From assembly GCA_027596195.1 (NCBI GenBank), contig JADGJG010000023.1, positions 18,539 to 82,538 on the forward strand: a stretch of DNA of 64,000 nt. Reading direction: 5' to 3'. Source of the DNA: Podochytrium sp. JEL0797 (Eukaryota; Chytridiomycota; Chytridiomycetes; Chytridiales; Chytriomycetaceae). Of this stretch, positions 23,101 to 35,562 are shown one piece after another (the stretch's first letter is position 1; each line of letters starts with the position of its first letter). Both the position numbers and the translations under genes were made by a program. A model generated the notes under the pieces. The model ran no database searches and was not told where the DNA came from. It worked only from the letters and a program-made list of their open reading frames with translations.

Positions 23101-26100
23101 GAAGTCAGTCTAAAACATCTTCAACATCAAAAACACACACACACACACACACATACACACAGGGTCGAAACGGGATCCAACTCGCGACCCTCTTCCCCTG
23201 GACAGAACGACTCACGAACCTCGTCAAATTCGGAGACTACACCACCGCCATTTCCATGGCCACCTGTTTCTACACTTCTCTCACCCCGACCATCTCCACC
23301 ACCACCCCCATAGTACCCGCCGTCTCAGGCCTCCCCACCGACCCTACGACACTGCACCAAACCGTTGGCGCGTTCCTCTGCAACATTCTTACAACGAATG
23401 TCACCCTCGTGTTGACTCAAACGGAGTGCGTGGGGTTGCAAGAGGATGAGGAAGAGGAGGAAGAAGCAGCGAGGTTGCGAGCGCGTCGAACCCTTGCCGA
23501 GACGTGTTTCGAAACGTGTCTCGTGATTGGAGACGAAAACGTCCTATTTGGAGAAATCTACGAAAGTTTCAACGAGGCTGGATCATCTGCAGTGTTTTTG
23601 GACGTATTGGAAGTGTACCTTTTGAAACGGGAGGAGTGGGGTGGAGGAGGGGGCAAGTTCAATCGGCCAGAGGTTGTGCAAGACTTTGTGTCGTATTTCG
23701 TGCGGGAGAAGCGGTTCACGCGGTTAGAGCAGGTGATTTTGAGGGTCGATCCTGCGTCTGTGGATGTGGATGAGGTGGTCAAGGTTTGTGAACGCGAGGG
23801 GATGTATTCGGCTTTGATTTATGTGTATACCGGGGCTCTGAGGGATTACGTTGCGCCTGTTGTGGTGCTGTTGGGGAAGATTGATGCGGCTGTTGCGGGG
23901 GGTGATGGAAGTGGGGGAGAGGGGGAGCGACGACGCGGGGTTTCGGAAGCAGGGTACCTCTTGTTTGTGTACCTCGCGTACGTCCTCACGGGGAAGGTGT
24001 TTCCGTTGGGAACGGTTGCTCCGCATCGGGAAGCGTTGAAGGCCAAATCGGACGTGTACAACTTTTTGCTGTCTACTACGTGGACGACTTGGCCGCCTGC
24101 GGATGAGGATGCTGTTGTGCGTGTGTTGGGGGTACAACCGTATCCGTACCTTCGCCTCCTGTTGCAATACGATGCGAAGGAGTTGGTTGGGGTTTTAAGC
24201 GTCGGGTTTGAAGATTCCGGGTTGGATGGGGAGATTTGGATGCGGGATGGAAGTGCTGGGGATGGGAGGGTGCGGTTCGCGGATTTGTATGGGGAGTTGA
24301 ATCGGCAGGTTGTTGTGGATGCTTTGGTGATGGTGACGCGGAGTGAAGGTGGGGGGGTGGATGATTCGGTGAGAGTTGTGGTGGATGTGTTTGTGGCCAA
24401 GATGGTTGCGCGGTATGTTGGGAAAGTGGAGGTTTCAAGGGAGACTTTGAGGGAGATTTTTTTTGGGTTGGTGGAGTGCGGGGAGGTGGGGGGGAGGGAG
24501 GAGAGGCAGGCTGCTGTTGGGGTTTTGATGGAGGTGTTTGAGCCGTGGGAGACGGAGGAGGGGAGGGAGGAGGTGGTGCAGGTTTGTAGACGGGCTGGGT
24601 TTTGGAAGGTGGCGGAGTGGGTGTATCTTCGTGCGAGGATGTTTGAGAGTGTTGTGGATTGTTGTTTGAGTGATGATGTGAGGCGTGGGGAGGTGTTTGA
24701 TTGTGTGGAGGGGTTGTTGAGTGAGGGTGGGTTGGAGGAGGAGGAGGTTGTGAGGTTGAAGCGGCATGTGTTGGAACTGTTGGTGCCGCTTGTGGAGGTG
24801 GATGGGGTTCAAACAGCTATGCTTGTGACGAATGTGTTTCCTGGGGAGACGGAGCAGATTATTGACCGGTTGCGGGTGGATCCGAGGGCGTTGTATTTCT
24901 ATTTGAGGGGATTGTTGGAGTATGAGATGAGGAAGGCGGAGGTGCATCAGATTCCGTTGGTTGTTGGCGGTGGTGTGGGCAGTGGTGGGAATAGCAACGG
25001 CACCGGCTCAAGACGCGGGAGCTTAGTAGCTTCCAGACTCCTGCGAGCCAAATCTTCCCAAATCTCGTTACTCAAGGCCGGCCCTCGATCGCAATACTTT
25101 ACAACCGACAACTACAACCTCCTGATCCAACTCATGCTGCAATTCGAACCCTCGGGAGTCCTCGCGTTCCTCACCAACACGGCGCGACAGTGCGAAATGC
25201 AAGGCGACCGGTCGGACCCGTATGACTTTGAAACGGTCGTGCGGGCGTGTTTGGACGCCGGTGTTAAACCGCCCGTTTTGTGGATGCTGGAACGCGATGG
25301 ACAGGTCACACGGGCGTTGGGGATTGTGTTGCAGGATTTGGGGGAGGTTGTGGCGGAGTGTATGGAGATTGTCAAGACGGAGGTGGTGGACCCTGTGCCT
25401 GCACGTGATCCGTTGATGTTGCCGATGGGACAGCAGGATCTGTTTACGACGAATCCGTTTGCTCAACATGGAGAAGCTATGAATCGACAACGTGCGCAGC
25501 TGGAAGTTGGGATCCAAACCATGAACAAGGAATTTGGAACCGCCCTCGCGTTGTGTCAACGCAAAGCTTCCGGGTTGGAAAAATGGGAACGCGAGAGTTT
25601 GTGGTTCCGGCTGTTGGACTGCATTCTCGAACAACACAATGACTTGCGGTTGTTTGTGGGATCTCCATACTATGACGTTGTGGACGTGGATCCAACGGAT
25701 GGCCGTCGAACCCCGATCGCATCACGATCCTCGAACGACTCGATCGCGTACCACCTCATGACCGCGTTCCGCACGCTTCTCCAAAACGTGGTTGGGTCCA
25801 TGGTCCAACAAATCGCGCTCCCCTCGATTCTGTTACACATTCTCGAGTCCCTGCATGATCGTGAGGCACGCTTTGGCGAACTCCGCCGCACAATCACGAT
25901 CCTGTTGCAGGAATACACGTCCTCGAGTCAACTGTTTGACACGGCGAGTCGGATCCTTGCCAAAGACGCACATGGGCTCAACACGCGCCTCGTGCGGCTC
26001 ATGCATGGCGCGTTGAGGCCCATGAAGGGACAATGTGGAGTCTGTCGACGGTTGTTGCATATTCAAACTGCTGGGGAACGGAGGGAAGAGTTTGTGGATC

Positions 26101-26761
26101 GGGTGGTTGTGTTTGAGTGTCGACATATATTCCATGAGCGGTGTTTGAAGGGGGAGATTGAGGAAAAGAACGGGGAGGTGGAAGGGTATGTGGGGAGAGG
26201 GGAGTATTGGTGTGTGGTCTGTGAGGTGTTGAACGAGAATGGGGTGAGGTCGTTTAAACGCGATATTTTGGAGAGGATTGAGGAGGTTGTGAAGAGAGAT
26301 AAAGGGAAGAGGCCAATGACGGTATGGGGTGTTGATTTTTTTTTGTGTTTGTGGAGGTTGTTTGATGATTTTTATTGGTACGTGTTTTAGGATGTTGCAG
26401 CGAAAACGAAGGAAATACCCACGACTGAACCACCAGTCGACCTGGATAGAATTTATCATCTTTTCGATCAGTTGCCGTTGCCTGTGAGTGTCTTCTCTTT
26501 TCCCCCTGCAATGATTCTCATGATTCTGAACGCTTTTTTCATTAGGACCAAATCTTTGACACGTTGGAGACCAACGAGTTTGATTTCGAGGACCATATCA
26601 GTCTGAATGAGTCGTTTGACGACACGACCACGACTTCCACGATGCATGCGTCGACCATGGCGCCCGTGACTCGTCGGTTGCCGGCACGCGTGTTGAAACT
26701 GCTGGACCCGAGTCTCAAAAAGAGTGATTTGATTTTGGAACCTCCCGTGAATATGCAGTAA
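20175..26761 (+). CDS. VPS8: VPS8, CORVET tethering complex subunit
   Basis: Exons about 20175..20204, 20249..20401, 20459..20861, 21122..21558, 21628..21724, 21826..22118, 22188..22488, 22572..22771, 22874..23074, 23163..26321, 26391..26483, 26546..26761; about 1860 residues. The N-terminal beta-propeller shows VIAVGTSRSMILVYDL, FGAVTSLAVSLDHSKIAAGYACGVVCVWD and HVAFVGSKMDLISADNEG. A long alpha-solenoid follows, and the C-terminus has a RING-like CGVCRRLL...FECRHIFHERCL...WCVVC. VPS8 is the endosomal Rab5-binding subunit of CORVET. The frame starting at ATG 20175 (MQLQLADIND) and the frame entering the donor at 20402 differ; the 44-bp intron given here closes the model but a sequencing indel is an alternative. 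The large 3.2-kb exon has a strongly G/T-biased third position. Confidence 0.92.
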
Positions 26762-26825
26762 ATTCTTGTTTCATTTTTGTATTTATGCGCGATATCTTCT
26801 TTATTTTATGTTGTATTCGATCGCG

Positions 26826-28079
26826 TCACAACGGAACCTCCCAAATGTCAATGGTTCCTGGATTCCGCTTGTCCAATGGACATCCGCCAATCAAGACGCG
26901 AGCCGAGTTGTTGTCTGCGGTGGAGGACGAGGAAAAGGACGATGAAGGGAGACATAGCAGCGAGTCCACTTTTCGGCCAATGTCCCACACGCCTCGCACG
27001 GCGTATTCGGCGATTACGCAATCGGTGGAATCGTTGGAATCGGTGGCACGCGACGAGCATTCAATCAGACCCATCTTGCCGTCGAGGCCGCCCGTTACAA
27101 CGAACGCATCTTGCCTTGCTTCGGCGTGAGAATCGCAAAAATCGAGGGCGGTGCAGCTCCATGAGTGCAGTTGGTTGACGAGCGAGATGGAATGCGGGGG
27201 TGCTCGTTTCTTTTTCTTTGAATTTTTTGATTTGGGAGGAGACGCGTCGGGACGGTCGAGAAAGACGACGCTGCCGTTTCCAAGGGCGGCAGCTACTTTG
27301 TCTGAAGTGGCCGCAATGGCCAGGTCGTGGACAAAGGGCGGGTTGAAGGACTGTTGGGCGGATGCGTCGGGATGCAGGGTGGACATGTCGAACTGGTCAG
27401 CACAGGAAGCGTTTGTAAAGTCCCATCGTTTGACTTTGTAGTCGAAGCCCGCGGACCACAGGTGGCTTGTTTGTTTGAGGGGGTGTTTTGCAAAGGCCAC
27501 TGCCATGGCAATGTTTGCGTGTGCATCGGGCAGTGATTTGAAGACGGGGGTGGATGGTTTGCGCAGGTCGAGGATTGTGACGCAGCCCGAGTCGTCAGCG
27601 GCAGCAAGAAAGTTTGCGGATGGGTGCAATGCGAGGGCGTTGACGTCGTCGGTGGCTTCAAAGACGCGGCGCGAAAGTGACGGATGCGTCACTTTGTCGA
27701 CATTCGTTGAAGGCGACACGTTGTCGAGGCGAGTCGAGGGCGAGGGCGAAGGCGAAACAAGTGACGAAAGTGACGGATGCGACACTCGCGTCGAAAAGAC
27801 TTTCGCGTCGCGGCACCGCGCATCGACCAACGACACTTTGCCTGCGCCAGCCAAAGCAACGACACTTTGTGGCGCATCGCCAAACGACGCAAACGCAACC
27901 GCGTCGCAGCCCAAGTCGAATCCGTCACAAGAAAACACGCTGAGTCCCAATGCCAGGTCCCACAGCCGAACACTGCCGTCACAAGACGCAGAAGCTGCAA
28001 AGTGTCCATCTAAAGTACGATCCAAAGAGAGCACCGCCCCAGTGTGCCCGCTGAGTCGCGCAGTGAGTGTTGGGGACAT
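26826..28079 (-). CDS. WDR53-like WD40 protein
   Basis: Single exon, 417 residues. WD repeats: LSGHTGAVLSLDRTLDGHFA-ASASCDGSVRLWDLA; DDVNALALHPSANFLAAADDSGCVTILDLRKP; ANIAMAVAFAKHP with GFDYKVKRWDF; a basic loop KSKNSKKKKR; then VTGGLDGKMGLIE and IDIWEVPL at the end. The block FLAAADDSG followed by LDLR and a CG/GFD-VKRWD repeat resembles WDR53, a putative DDB1-CUL4 substrate receptor. A longer in-frame extension upstream of MSPTLTA exists but runs into the divergent gene, so ATG 28079 is preferred. It is convergent with VPS8 (64 bp apart). The general WD40 class is certain; orthology to WDR53 is probable. Confidence 0.78.
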   Translation of the reverse strand: MSPTLTARLSGHTGAVLSLDRTLDGHFAASASCDGSVRLWDLALGLSVFSCDGFDLGCDAVAFASFGDAPQSVVALAGAGKVSLVDARCRDAKVFSTRVSHPSLSSLVSPSPSPSTRLDNVSPSTNVDKVTHPSLSRRVFEATDDVNALALHPSANFLAAADDSGCVTILDLRKPSTPVFKSLPDAHANIAMAVAFAKHPLKQTSHLWSAGFDYKVKRWDFTNASCADQFDMSTLHPDASAQQSFNPPFVHDLAIAATSDKVAAALGNGSVVFLDRPDASPPKSKNSKKKKRAPPHSISLVNQLHSWSCTALDFCDSHAEARQDAFVVTGGLDGKMGLIECSSRATDSNDSTDCVIAEYAVRGVWDIGRKVDSLLCLPSSSFSSSSTADNNSARVLIGGCPLDKRNPGTIDIWEVPL

Positions 28080-28107
28080 GGGCAAAAAAAAAATAAATAA
28101 AAAAATC
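28080..28107. promoter_or_regulatory. Shared divergent promoter spacer, 28 bp
   Basis: 28 bp, mostly A, between the start codons of the WDR53-like gene (minus) and the MDM1-like gene (plus). There is no room for two independent promoters. Confidence 0.6.
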
Positions 28108-30088
28108 ATGCCGGCCCCGAAAACGCGAACAGCTGCCCCACTGCAAAAGCAACCCGTGGATATCCGCTGGCAGAGCGAATATGCCCGCCAGTATTCCTTT
28201 GCCTGGCCAGCACACAAAACCGCAAAGGCTGCTGCAAAGCCCACAAACAACCCACTCCACACGCGTTTCAACAACACAAACCCAGCCGCCTCCTCCAAAA
28301 CACTCTCTGAAGACGCACAAATCCTCAGCAACGAACTGCACGCCCTCGAAAACCGCAGCCGTCCGCTTCAGTACGCCAACATGGCCCCGCCAAAGATTGA
28401 CACCTACCCATCTCCACTCAACATCAAGTTTGAGTCCGATCAAAACTACGGCTACGCGCCCGTGACGCCCAAGACGCAAAAGAAAAAGAGCATGGGTGGC
28501 GGCTTTGCGGGAAAGCTGTATTCCTCGTCTCACTCCAGACGACAAGATCAGCAAGATTTTCCTACTCCACCTCACCAAACGACTCCATTTTTGCAGGAAC
28601 AAGCAGAACGCGAGCAACACGAACAACAAGATTATGCCCCAGAATTTACCGTGGATTCCACAGGATTCGTATACCGCCCACACAATCGAGACACCCACCC
28701 ACACCCCAACAACGCGTCCCCCGAAAACACCACAGCCACCACCCTCGCAAACCTCACAGCTGCAAGCCGCAAACACCGCAACCTCCCACCCCCTCCCTCC
28801 TCCACCTCCACCTCCCACCGCTCCCGCCCAACCTCTTCCACCCCTTCCACTACCACCGACGTCCTCAACACCCGCAACGGATTCCCCACCCGCCCCACCG
28901 CAGCACCACCCTCCCGTTCCACCACCAACAACCCCCACCACCAACAATACCAACCCCAAGACCTCCACACCTCCCCCCCACCCCCACGTCACACCCAACT
29001 ACCCATCACACCAACCTCCGCATACCACAACCATCCATCCCACAGCACATCTCCACACCATCACCACGACCAAGCCACGACAACCTTATTCCAAACCACC
29101 GTCCCGTTCAAAGCGGCCCCACATCCGGGGGGGTACGTGAACCCGTTTTTGCGTCGTCCCGGGGGTGTGACGGGGGAAATGGTTCGCCGCGGTGGCGGGC
29201 ACGATGTTCCTATGAACGGGTACGATTTCAGCGCGTGTCAGAGGGAGCAGGAGGGGGGCAGGGTGTATGCTGTTCAGCAGGTGCAGCAGCGCGGAGACGA
29301 GAAAGGGGGTGAAGGGTGGGAACTCGAGGAGGACGGTGGGGATGGGGATGAGGTGGATTCGTTTCGTGGAGAGGAGGAAGAGGGGGAGGTGCAGTTTCGG
29401 CCGTCGAGGTTGATTGGGAAGGGGAGGGGGAAGTCGGCGGGCGTGCGAGTTGTGCAACGGGGTGATGAAGTAAAGAGGAATGGGAGTGGTGGGAGTAGTG
29501 TTAGTGGGTTGAGTGTTGGGGAGGTGGAGGGGCGGTATGAGGCTCAACAGGTAGGGGGGGAACGCAATGGGTGTGATTTGTATTGACGCCCCTCCTTTTT
29601 TTTTGTCAACAAGGATACACGTACGATGAGAAACCATCCCACTATCCGTCCCAGCTCAGGAGCGAGCAACGGCAGCGCGTCGTCATCGCTGTCATCCGGC
29701 TCCACGGCTGTTGACTCGTTCACGTCTTCTCAAATCCAAAACGAAATGGACACGCGATACAACCACGCCCGTTTCACTGACTCACCTTCACAACACGAGG
29801 ATGCAGAACAAGAGGTATGTCAACCTCCCCCCCTTCAATGAAAAGAAAAATTGATCCTTTTTTTAGGAACCCGACTCCGACTCACACATGTACAAACACC
29901 AACCACCCCCACTCGCAACAGCAACAGCACCAGCGCCCAAGAAAAACGACCCGTACGTGAGTGAATACAACCGCGAGTTTCAGGACTGGTCTCGGAAGCG
30001 GCAGAAGGACATGGAGGCCCTGTTTGCGCGAAAGGCGGGTGGAAAGAAGGGAGATCCGTTGGTGATGCTGGGGGTCGGGGCCAAATAG
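28108..30088 (+). CDS. MDM1-like protein with SEY-type microtubule-binding motifs
   Basis: Exons 28108..29550, 29614..29814, 29867..30088; 621 residues. The N-terminus has DIRWQSEYARQYSFAWP and the C-terminus DPYVSEYNREFQDWSRKR; both fit the SEYxRxFxW pattern repeated in the centriolar microtubule-binding protein MDM1. Between them the sequence is low complexity (Pro/Thr/His/Ser rich, then Gly/Glu/Val rich), without further recognised domains. The block IDTYPSPLNIKFESDQNYGY near residue 95 may be a conserved element. Exon 1 is unusually long. The start is 28 bp from that of the divergent WDR53-like gene. Homology rests on two short motifs, so the call is tentative; a generic microtubule-associated protein is the alternative. 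Confidence 0.5.
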
Positions 30089-30850
30089 AAAAGGATAAGG
30101 GAGGGAGGTTGTGGGGGGGTTGGTTTTTTTTGATTTTGTCGCGAAAATATTTACATTCCTTAAAAAAGAAAAGATGTTTAAATTTTTTTTTGAATTTCCC
30201 CTCTCCTTTAAGTTCTCAAACTTCATATTTTTCCCACTCCCTTGAACATGAAAGTTGACGGAATTATGAATGGAAAAACTAGAAAAGAACCCCCCCCCCC
30301 CACATCACGCTAAAAAAAATAAACTCACTCTTAGTTGGAGAAAGGGCTGCGCAGGGGACACCGCGAGGATGGAAAAACCTACTTGGCCCAAGAAGCTGTT
30401 TATGTTTTATAAACAGCTTTAAAATAGGTGGCATTGCCTCTTTTTCTTCGGGAGGGGGGCTCAATGACACCCATTTTTTTTCTCGTAAGACTGGGGTCAA
30501 TCCCGTGATTTTTTCACGTGCCACCCTTTTGAAGGAAGGAATGTGAAGCAACCGACGCAAAGTGTTTCTCGAGTATTCCCTCCACGCCCGACTTTAATGT
30601 GCGCGCTGCGAACCTTTGCCAAAAGGAAAACGAATAGCTCTCCCCATTAAAACGACCATTTTTCTCTTTTATTCCATTTCTCCTTTTATTTATTACTTCT
30701 TATTAAGAATAAGAAACACATTCTAAAATCCCCAAAAAACACACACACATTTCACACAAGAAAAAACAACGAACAGCGAGACAAAATAAAGACATGAGGG
30801 AGGAGGTGTGAGAAAGTGAGAAAGAGAGGAGAAAAAACAAGAAATCCGAA
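30089..30850. other. 762-bp non-coding gap between convergent genes, with a perfect hairpin
   Basis: No supportable gene. The stretch has several A or T runs, a C12 run near 30289-30300, and an 11-bp perfect inverted repeat at 30393-30419 (AAGCTGTTTAT / ATAAACAGCTT, 5-bp loop). The hairpin includes TTTATAAAC, which is also the inner part of the terminal repeat of the element at 14144-15085, but no matching outer termini or target duplication was found. It must also hold the 3' UTRs of both flanking genes. Confidence 0.6.
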
Positions 30851-33800
30851 TCAGACATGACTCCTGCGCAACCGATCCGCCAGCACAAACACTCCCAAGA
30901 AAATAACCCCAATCGCCAACATAAAGAGTCCATACTGTCGTGGCGTGAACCCGTCAAATTCGTTAAAGTACACACCGCCACCACTAATCAAACAGGAGTG
31001 GAATCAGCCAAAAAAAATTCAACGCATCAAAAGGAAAAAGGGATACGTACACGACATCAAAGACAGTCCACACGACAAAAAACACGGGAATCTGGAGCAA
31101 CGCGTCGTACCGTTGCAGACCCATGTTGATCCAGTAAACTTGTGCGAGGGCCGTAAAGACGGTGACGCCGGCAATCAGCCAAGCGTAGATGCTCTTGAAC
31201 TGGTTGTCGCCGAGGAACGTGTTGGTCAAGAGATGGATGGTGCTCTGGGCGGACGAAGAAAAACGTTAGCTCGTTATTGGTAGAAACCTTGAGTGAGAGC
31301 GTAAAACACCACATACCTTGGCAAACAAAGTACACGTAGTTCCCATCAGTCCCTTAAAAAGACGAAAAAAAGATTCGTTAGTCACCCCCTTGTCACGCAC
31401 AAAACAACCAAAATAATTACCCCCAACGCCGCATAACTCAACGGCAACCCAATCGTCACAACCTTATCCCCTCCCCCAAACCGTCTCCTCAACCGCGGCA
31501 CAACCTCAATCCTCCCCGCCCAATCCCACCACCGCCTCATCCCCCCGGGCAACGCGCGATACACCCGCTTCCACACCCCTTTGCCGTCCCCACTCCCAAC
31601 ACCACTACTCCCGCGACTAGGCCGATGCACCAACGTGGCTGAATTAAACCCCCCTTCCTCCACCCCTTCCCCTACATACTTCCCATCCACAAAATGATGA
31701 TTCGCATCCTCACTAGAAATCTCAAACCGCCTCCGCCCTGTAACCCCTTCCTTCCCCGCCTCCCCTTCCTCCTCCTCATCATCACCCCCCTTCAACCGCA
31801 TCCGCATCATTGTCGGTGCCACACCCCCCTCCGCAACCACATCAATCCCAAGTCCAACCTCTCCGCCGGCCCGCAGCGGTGGTTGAGTCGGTGTTCCCAC
31901 CATGGGACTAGGGTTCCCACTCCTGCTCGGGGTGGCGGATTGGGGGGTCGCTGTGCGAAAGAAACTGCTCATTCGTTGCACGGGATTCAAAGTATAAACT
32001 TGGTTGTACAGACGAGAGGTCCATTCGAGACCGGCAGCGGTGGTGCCCGTGGGGGGTGGAATGTATGGGCTTGGTGGTGGTATGGAGGGTTGTTGAGTGG
32101 TGTTGGTAGTAGGTGGGTGTAAGAAAGTAGCAGTGGTGGTGGTTGTAGTGGTGGTTGTGATTGTGATTTCGGCCGCATTGGGGTCGCTGTTGTTTTCAGT
32201 GGGTGCAGTAGGGGTGGTGGTGGAGGTTGTAATGATGCTTGTGGTTGATGTGGGTGCGTCGGTGGGGAGGACGATGGGCACCATGTTTTTTTCGACAATG
32301 CAAATGAAGAGGAAGGTGGCGAGGATGCAGGCCATGGTGGCGGAGAGGAAAATGATGGTGGAGAGTTGTTTGAAGAGTTTGAGGAGCACGCAGAGGTTGT
32401 AGTCTGATTTTTTTGCGTTGAGAGCAAGAAGGGGGAGGGAAACGAGGAATTGTCACGACAAATCACAAACCTGAAGAACTAACCCCCGCAAACACCACCG
32501 TCATGGAAGACCCACCCACAATAAACACTCCCCCCACCACGTCCTTCCACGTAAACTTTTCCTTATTAATCAACGGCGCCGCAATCACATTCACAACCAG
32601 CGAAATGGACCCCAACGGCGCCACGAGGGACTGCGGCGCGAATTGGAGTGCCGCAAAGTTGAGAAAGTTGGCGGATACGTAAATGATGAGACCGAGGACC
32701 CATATCTGGCCATGAGTGTGAGATTACGTAAGCCAGCAAAATAGTCGCAACCACCCACCCACACACCCAAACACACACACACACACACAAACAGAAAGAG
32801 AGGAGATAAAAAAAGAGAGAAAAACAAACTCACAGGATTCTTGATCAAATCCCCAAAATTCAAATTCTGCTGCAAATCCGGCGCCCCCGCAACCCCCTCC
32901 ACGGGCGCCACCACAACCGTAATCGGCAAACTCTCCCCTTCCTTCTCCATCCCCGCCGCAGCAGCCGGTGCAGAAGAAGTTGTCCGAATCGTATTCACCG
33001 TTACGCGACGCGTGACTGTGTGTTCCGAGTCCCCCACAGCAGCAGCCGCGAGCCCCCCGCCGAGAGAATGGCGACGCAACATGTTGACCATTTCTTGGCG
33101 TTCTGAGGGGTCGAGTTGGAGGTCGGGGTCTTGGACGGCAAAGAGGGCGAGGTTGGCGGCGGCGTCGGCGGCGAGGATGGATTCGGGGTCCGTGGGGGGT
33201 GTGGAGGAGGTTGGTAAGGGGGAGGAGGATTGCGGTTTGGAGAAGAGGTTGTCCATTTTGAAAGTCGTGAGGTTGCGTTTGACTGAGTTGGCGAACGAGT
33301 TCGGGAATCTGTTGTGTATGGGTGTGTGAAAATGTCAGACGAGTATTCCCCCCTTGAGGTCATCTGTAGTTTTGGCACACATACTTCAACGCGCCAATCC
33401 TCAATTTCACCATCTGCTCCTCCCTCTCCCTCTCCTCCTCCACCTTCTCCGCCCGCTTCCTCAACGCCAACTTTTGCAAATTCAACCCAATATTATTACA
33501 AGCCGCTCCAATCAACGTCACCACAATCCCAATCCACAAAGTCGACTGCTGAGGATCCGCCGCCAAACAAAACTGTGTCACCGCGTTCCCAACCGTACAA
33601 GCCGTCCCCGTTCCACACGTATCCACACTCCCAAACGCCGTACAAGTCGAAGTGAGCGGCCCGCCCGCGCAGCAGGCCACGCCTTCGGAAAAGGTGGGTA
33701 ATTGGAGCGGGTTTGCGGGGGAGAAGAGGGCCGTGCTGTCAGGGCTGCAGGCGGATGCGATTGTGCAGAAGGACGAGTCGCAGAGTTGGGAGAGGTAGGT

Positions 33801-34240
33801 TTGTGGGTCTGTGAGGAGGAGGGATGGGTGTGTGGTTGTGGCGTTGGCGAGGATCGAGGGGAGGGTGGCGTTTTGGGCGAGGCGGCGGGTGACCCATTGG
33901 TATTGGGCGCAGTCGCTTGCTTTGGTGCAGACTTGGGCTGGGTTTGGGGTGGGACGGGGGGCAATCAATATGTTGTCAAATTCACCGAGCCGATTTCTAA
34001 TTGTGGAGAAGGATGTGGGAGACAGTTGCACAACATACACACACCTGCGGCTACAGCAACGGTGCACACGTTCGCGATGCATAGGTATACGGATTGCTTC
34101 GCCACGCCTTGGTACGCTGTGGCAGCGAGGCAATCCGAGTCGGTTTGGCAGGTCACGGACACGGAAGTCCCCGTAGCGCTTTGTGCCAGTGCGGCAGTGG
34201 CTAGTGCCAGCAGGAGTAGTATCCTGGGGATGGCGGTCAT
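30851..34240 (-). CDS. NIPA-family magnesium transporter with secreted-type Cys-rich N-terminal domain
   Basis: Eight exons: 34045..34240, 33385..33937, 32834..33308, 32471..32705, 31421..32403, 31317..31352, 31051..31244, 30851..30983; 934 residues, far longer than the usual 330-450. A signal peptide (ILLLLALATAALAQS) precedes about 180 residues of Cys-rich ectodomain. Then come the NIPA segments: TLWIGIVVTLIGAACNNIGL, IWVLGLIIYVSANFLNFAAL, APQSLVAPLGSISLVVNVIA, DVVGGVFIVGGSSMTVVFAG, STIIFLSATMACILATFLFI, LPLSYAALGGLMGTTCTLFAK, YAWLIAGVTVFTALAQVYWIN, and a last helix LFMLAIGVIFLGVFVLAD. Two long hydrophilic insertions interrupt the core (about 250-400 and 530-760). The family moves Mg2+ at the plasma membrane or endosomes. 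The ectodomain has no recognised homologue here. Confidence 0.85.
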
Positions 34241-34493
34241 CTAATCCACGTCTCGTGAGGTTGGGGAAAGCGAGGGAAGTGCGCGCTGTCGATTTCTTTT
34301 TTGAGGGACCGACAAACTTCTCGAAGTCCTCTCCTCTCTTCGAAATCATCTTCTTTTTCAAAAACAAAAACCAAGACCATTCCGTTTCCTCGATTCTCTC
34401 CGTTCCTCAGCTCGCATATCTATCAGGGGCAAGCACGCACGCCAATGAAATTTTCAATCAATATTTTTGATTAAAAAACAAAAAACTCGCTCC
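34241..34493. other. 253-bp gap between NIPA-like and E2 genes
   Basis: Same-strand gap holding the 3' end of the E2 gene and the promoter of the NIPA-like gene. A/T runs around 34280-34300 and 34470-34485; no gene or clear motif seen. Confidence 0.4.
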
Positions 34494-35449
<956 letters not shown>

Positions 35450-35562
35450 GGCGGAGTGAGGAGATTGGGAAAAAAACAAAAAAAAAACAAACACAAGATT
35501 TTGTTGCAACTTTCGATTCCAACACAACACAAACAGAAACAGAGAAACTAAAGGCGTGGTTA

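Noticed and set aside
30089..30850. A second complete MITE in the gap
   Set aside because: Only the central hairpin is clear; no paired outer termini and no target-site duplication could be found.
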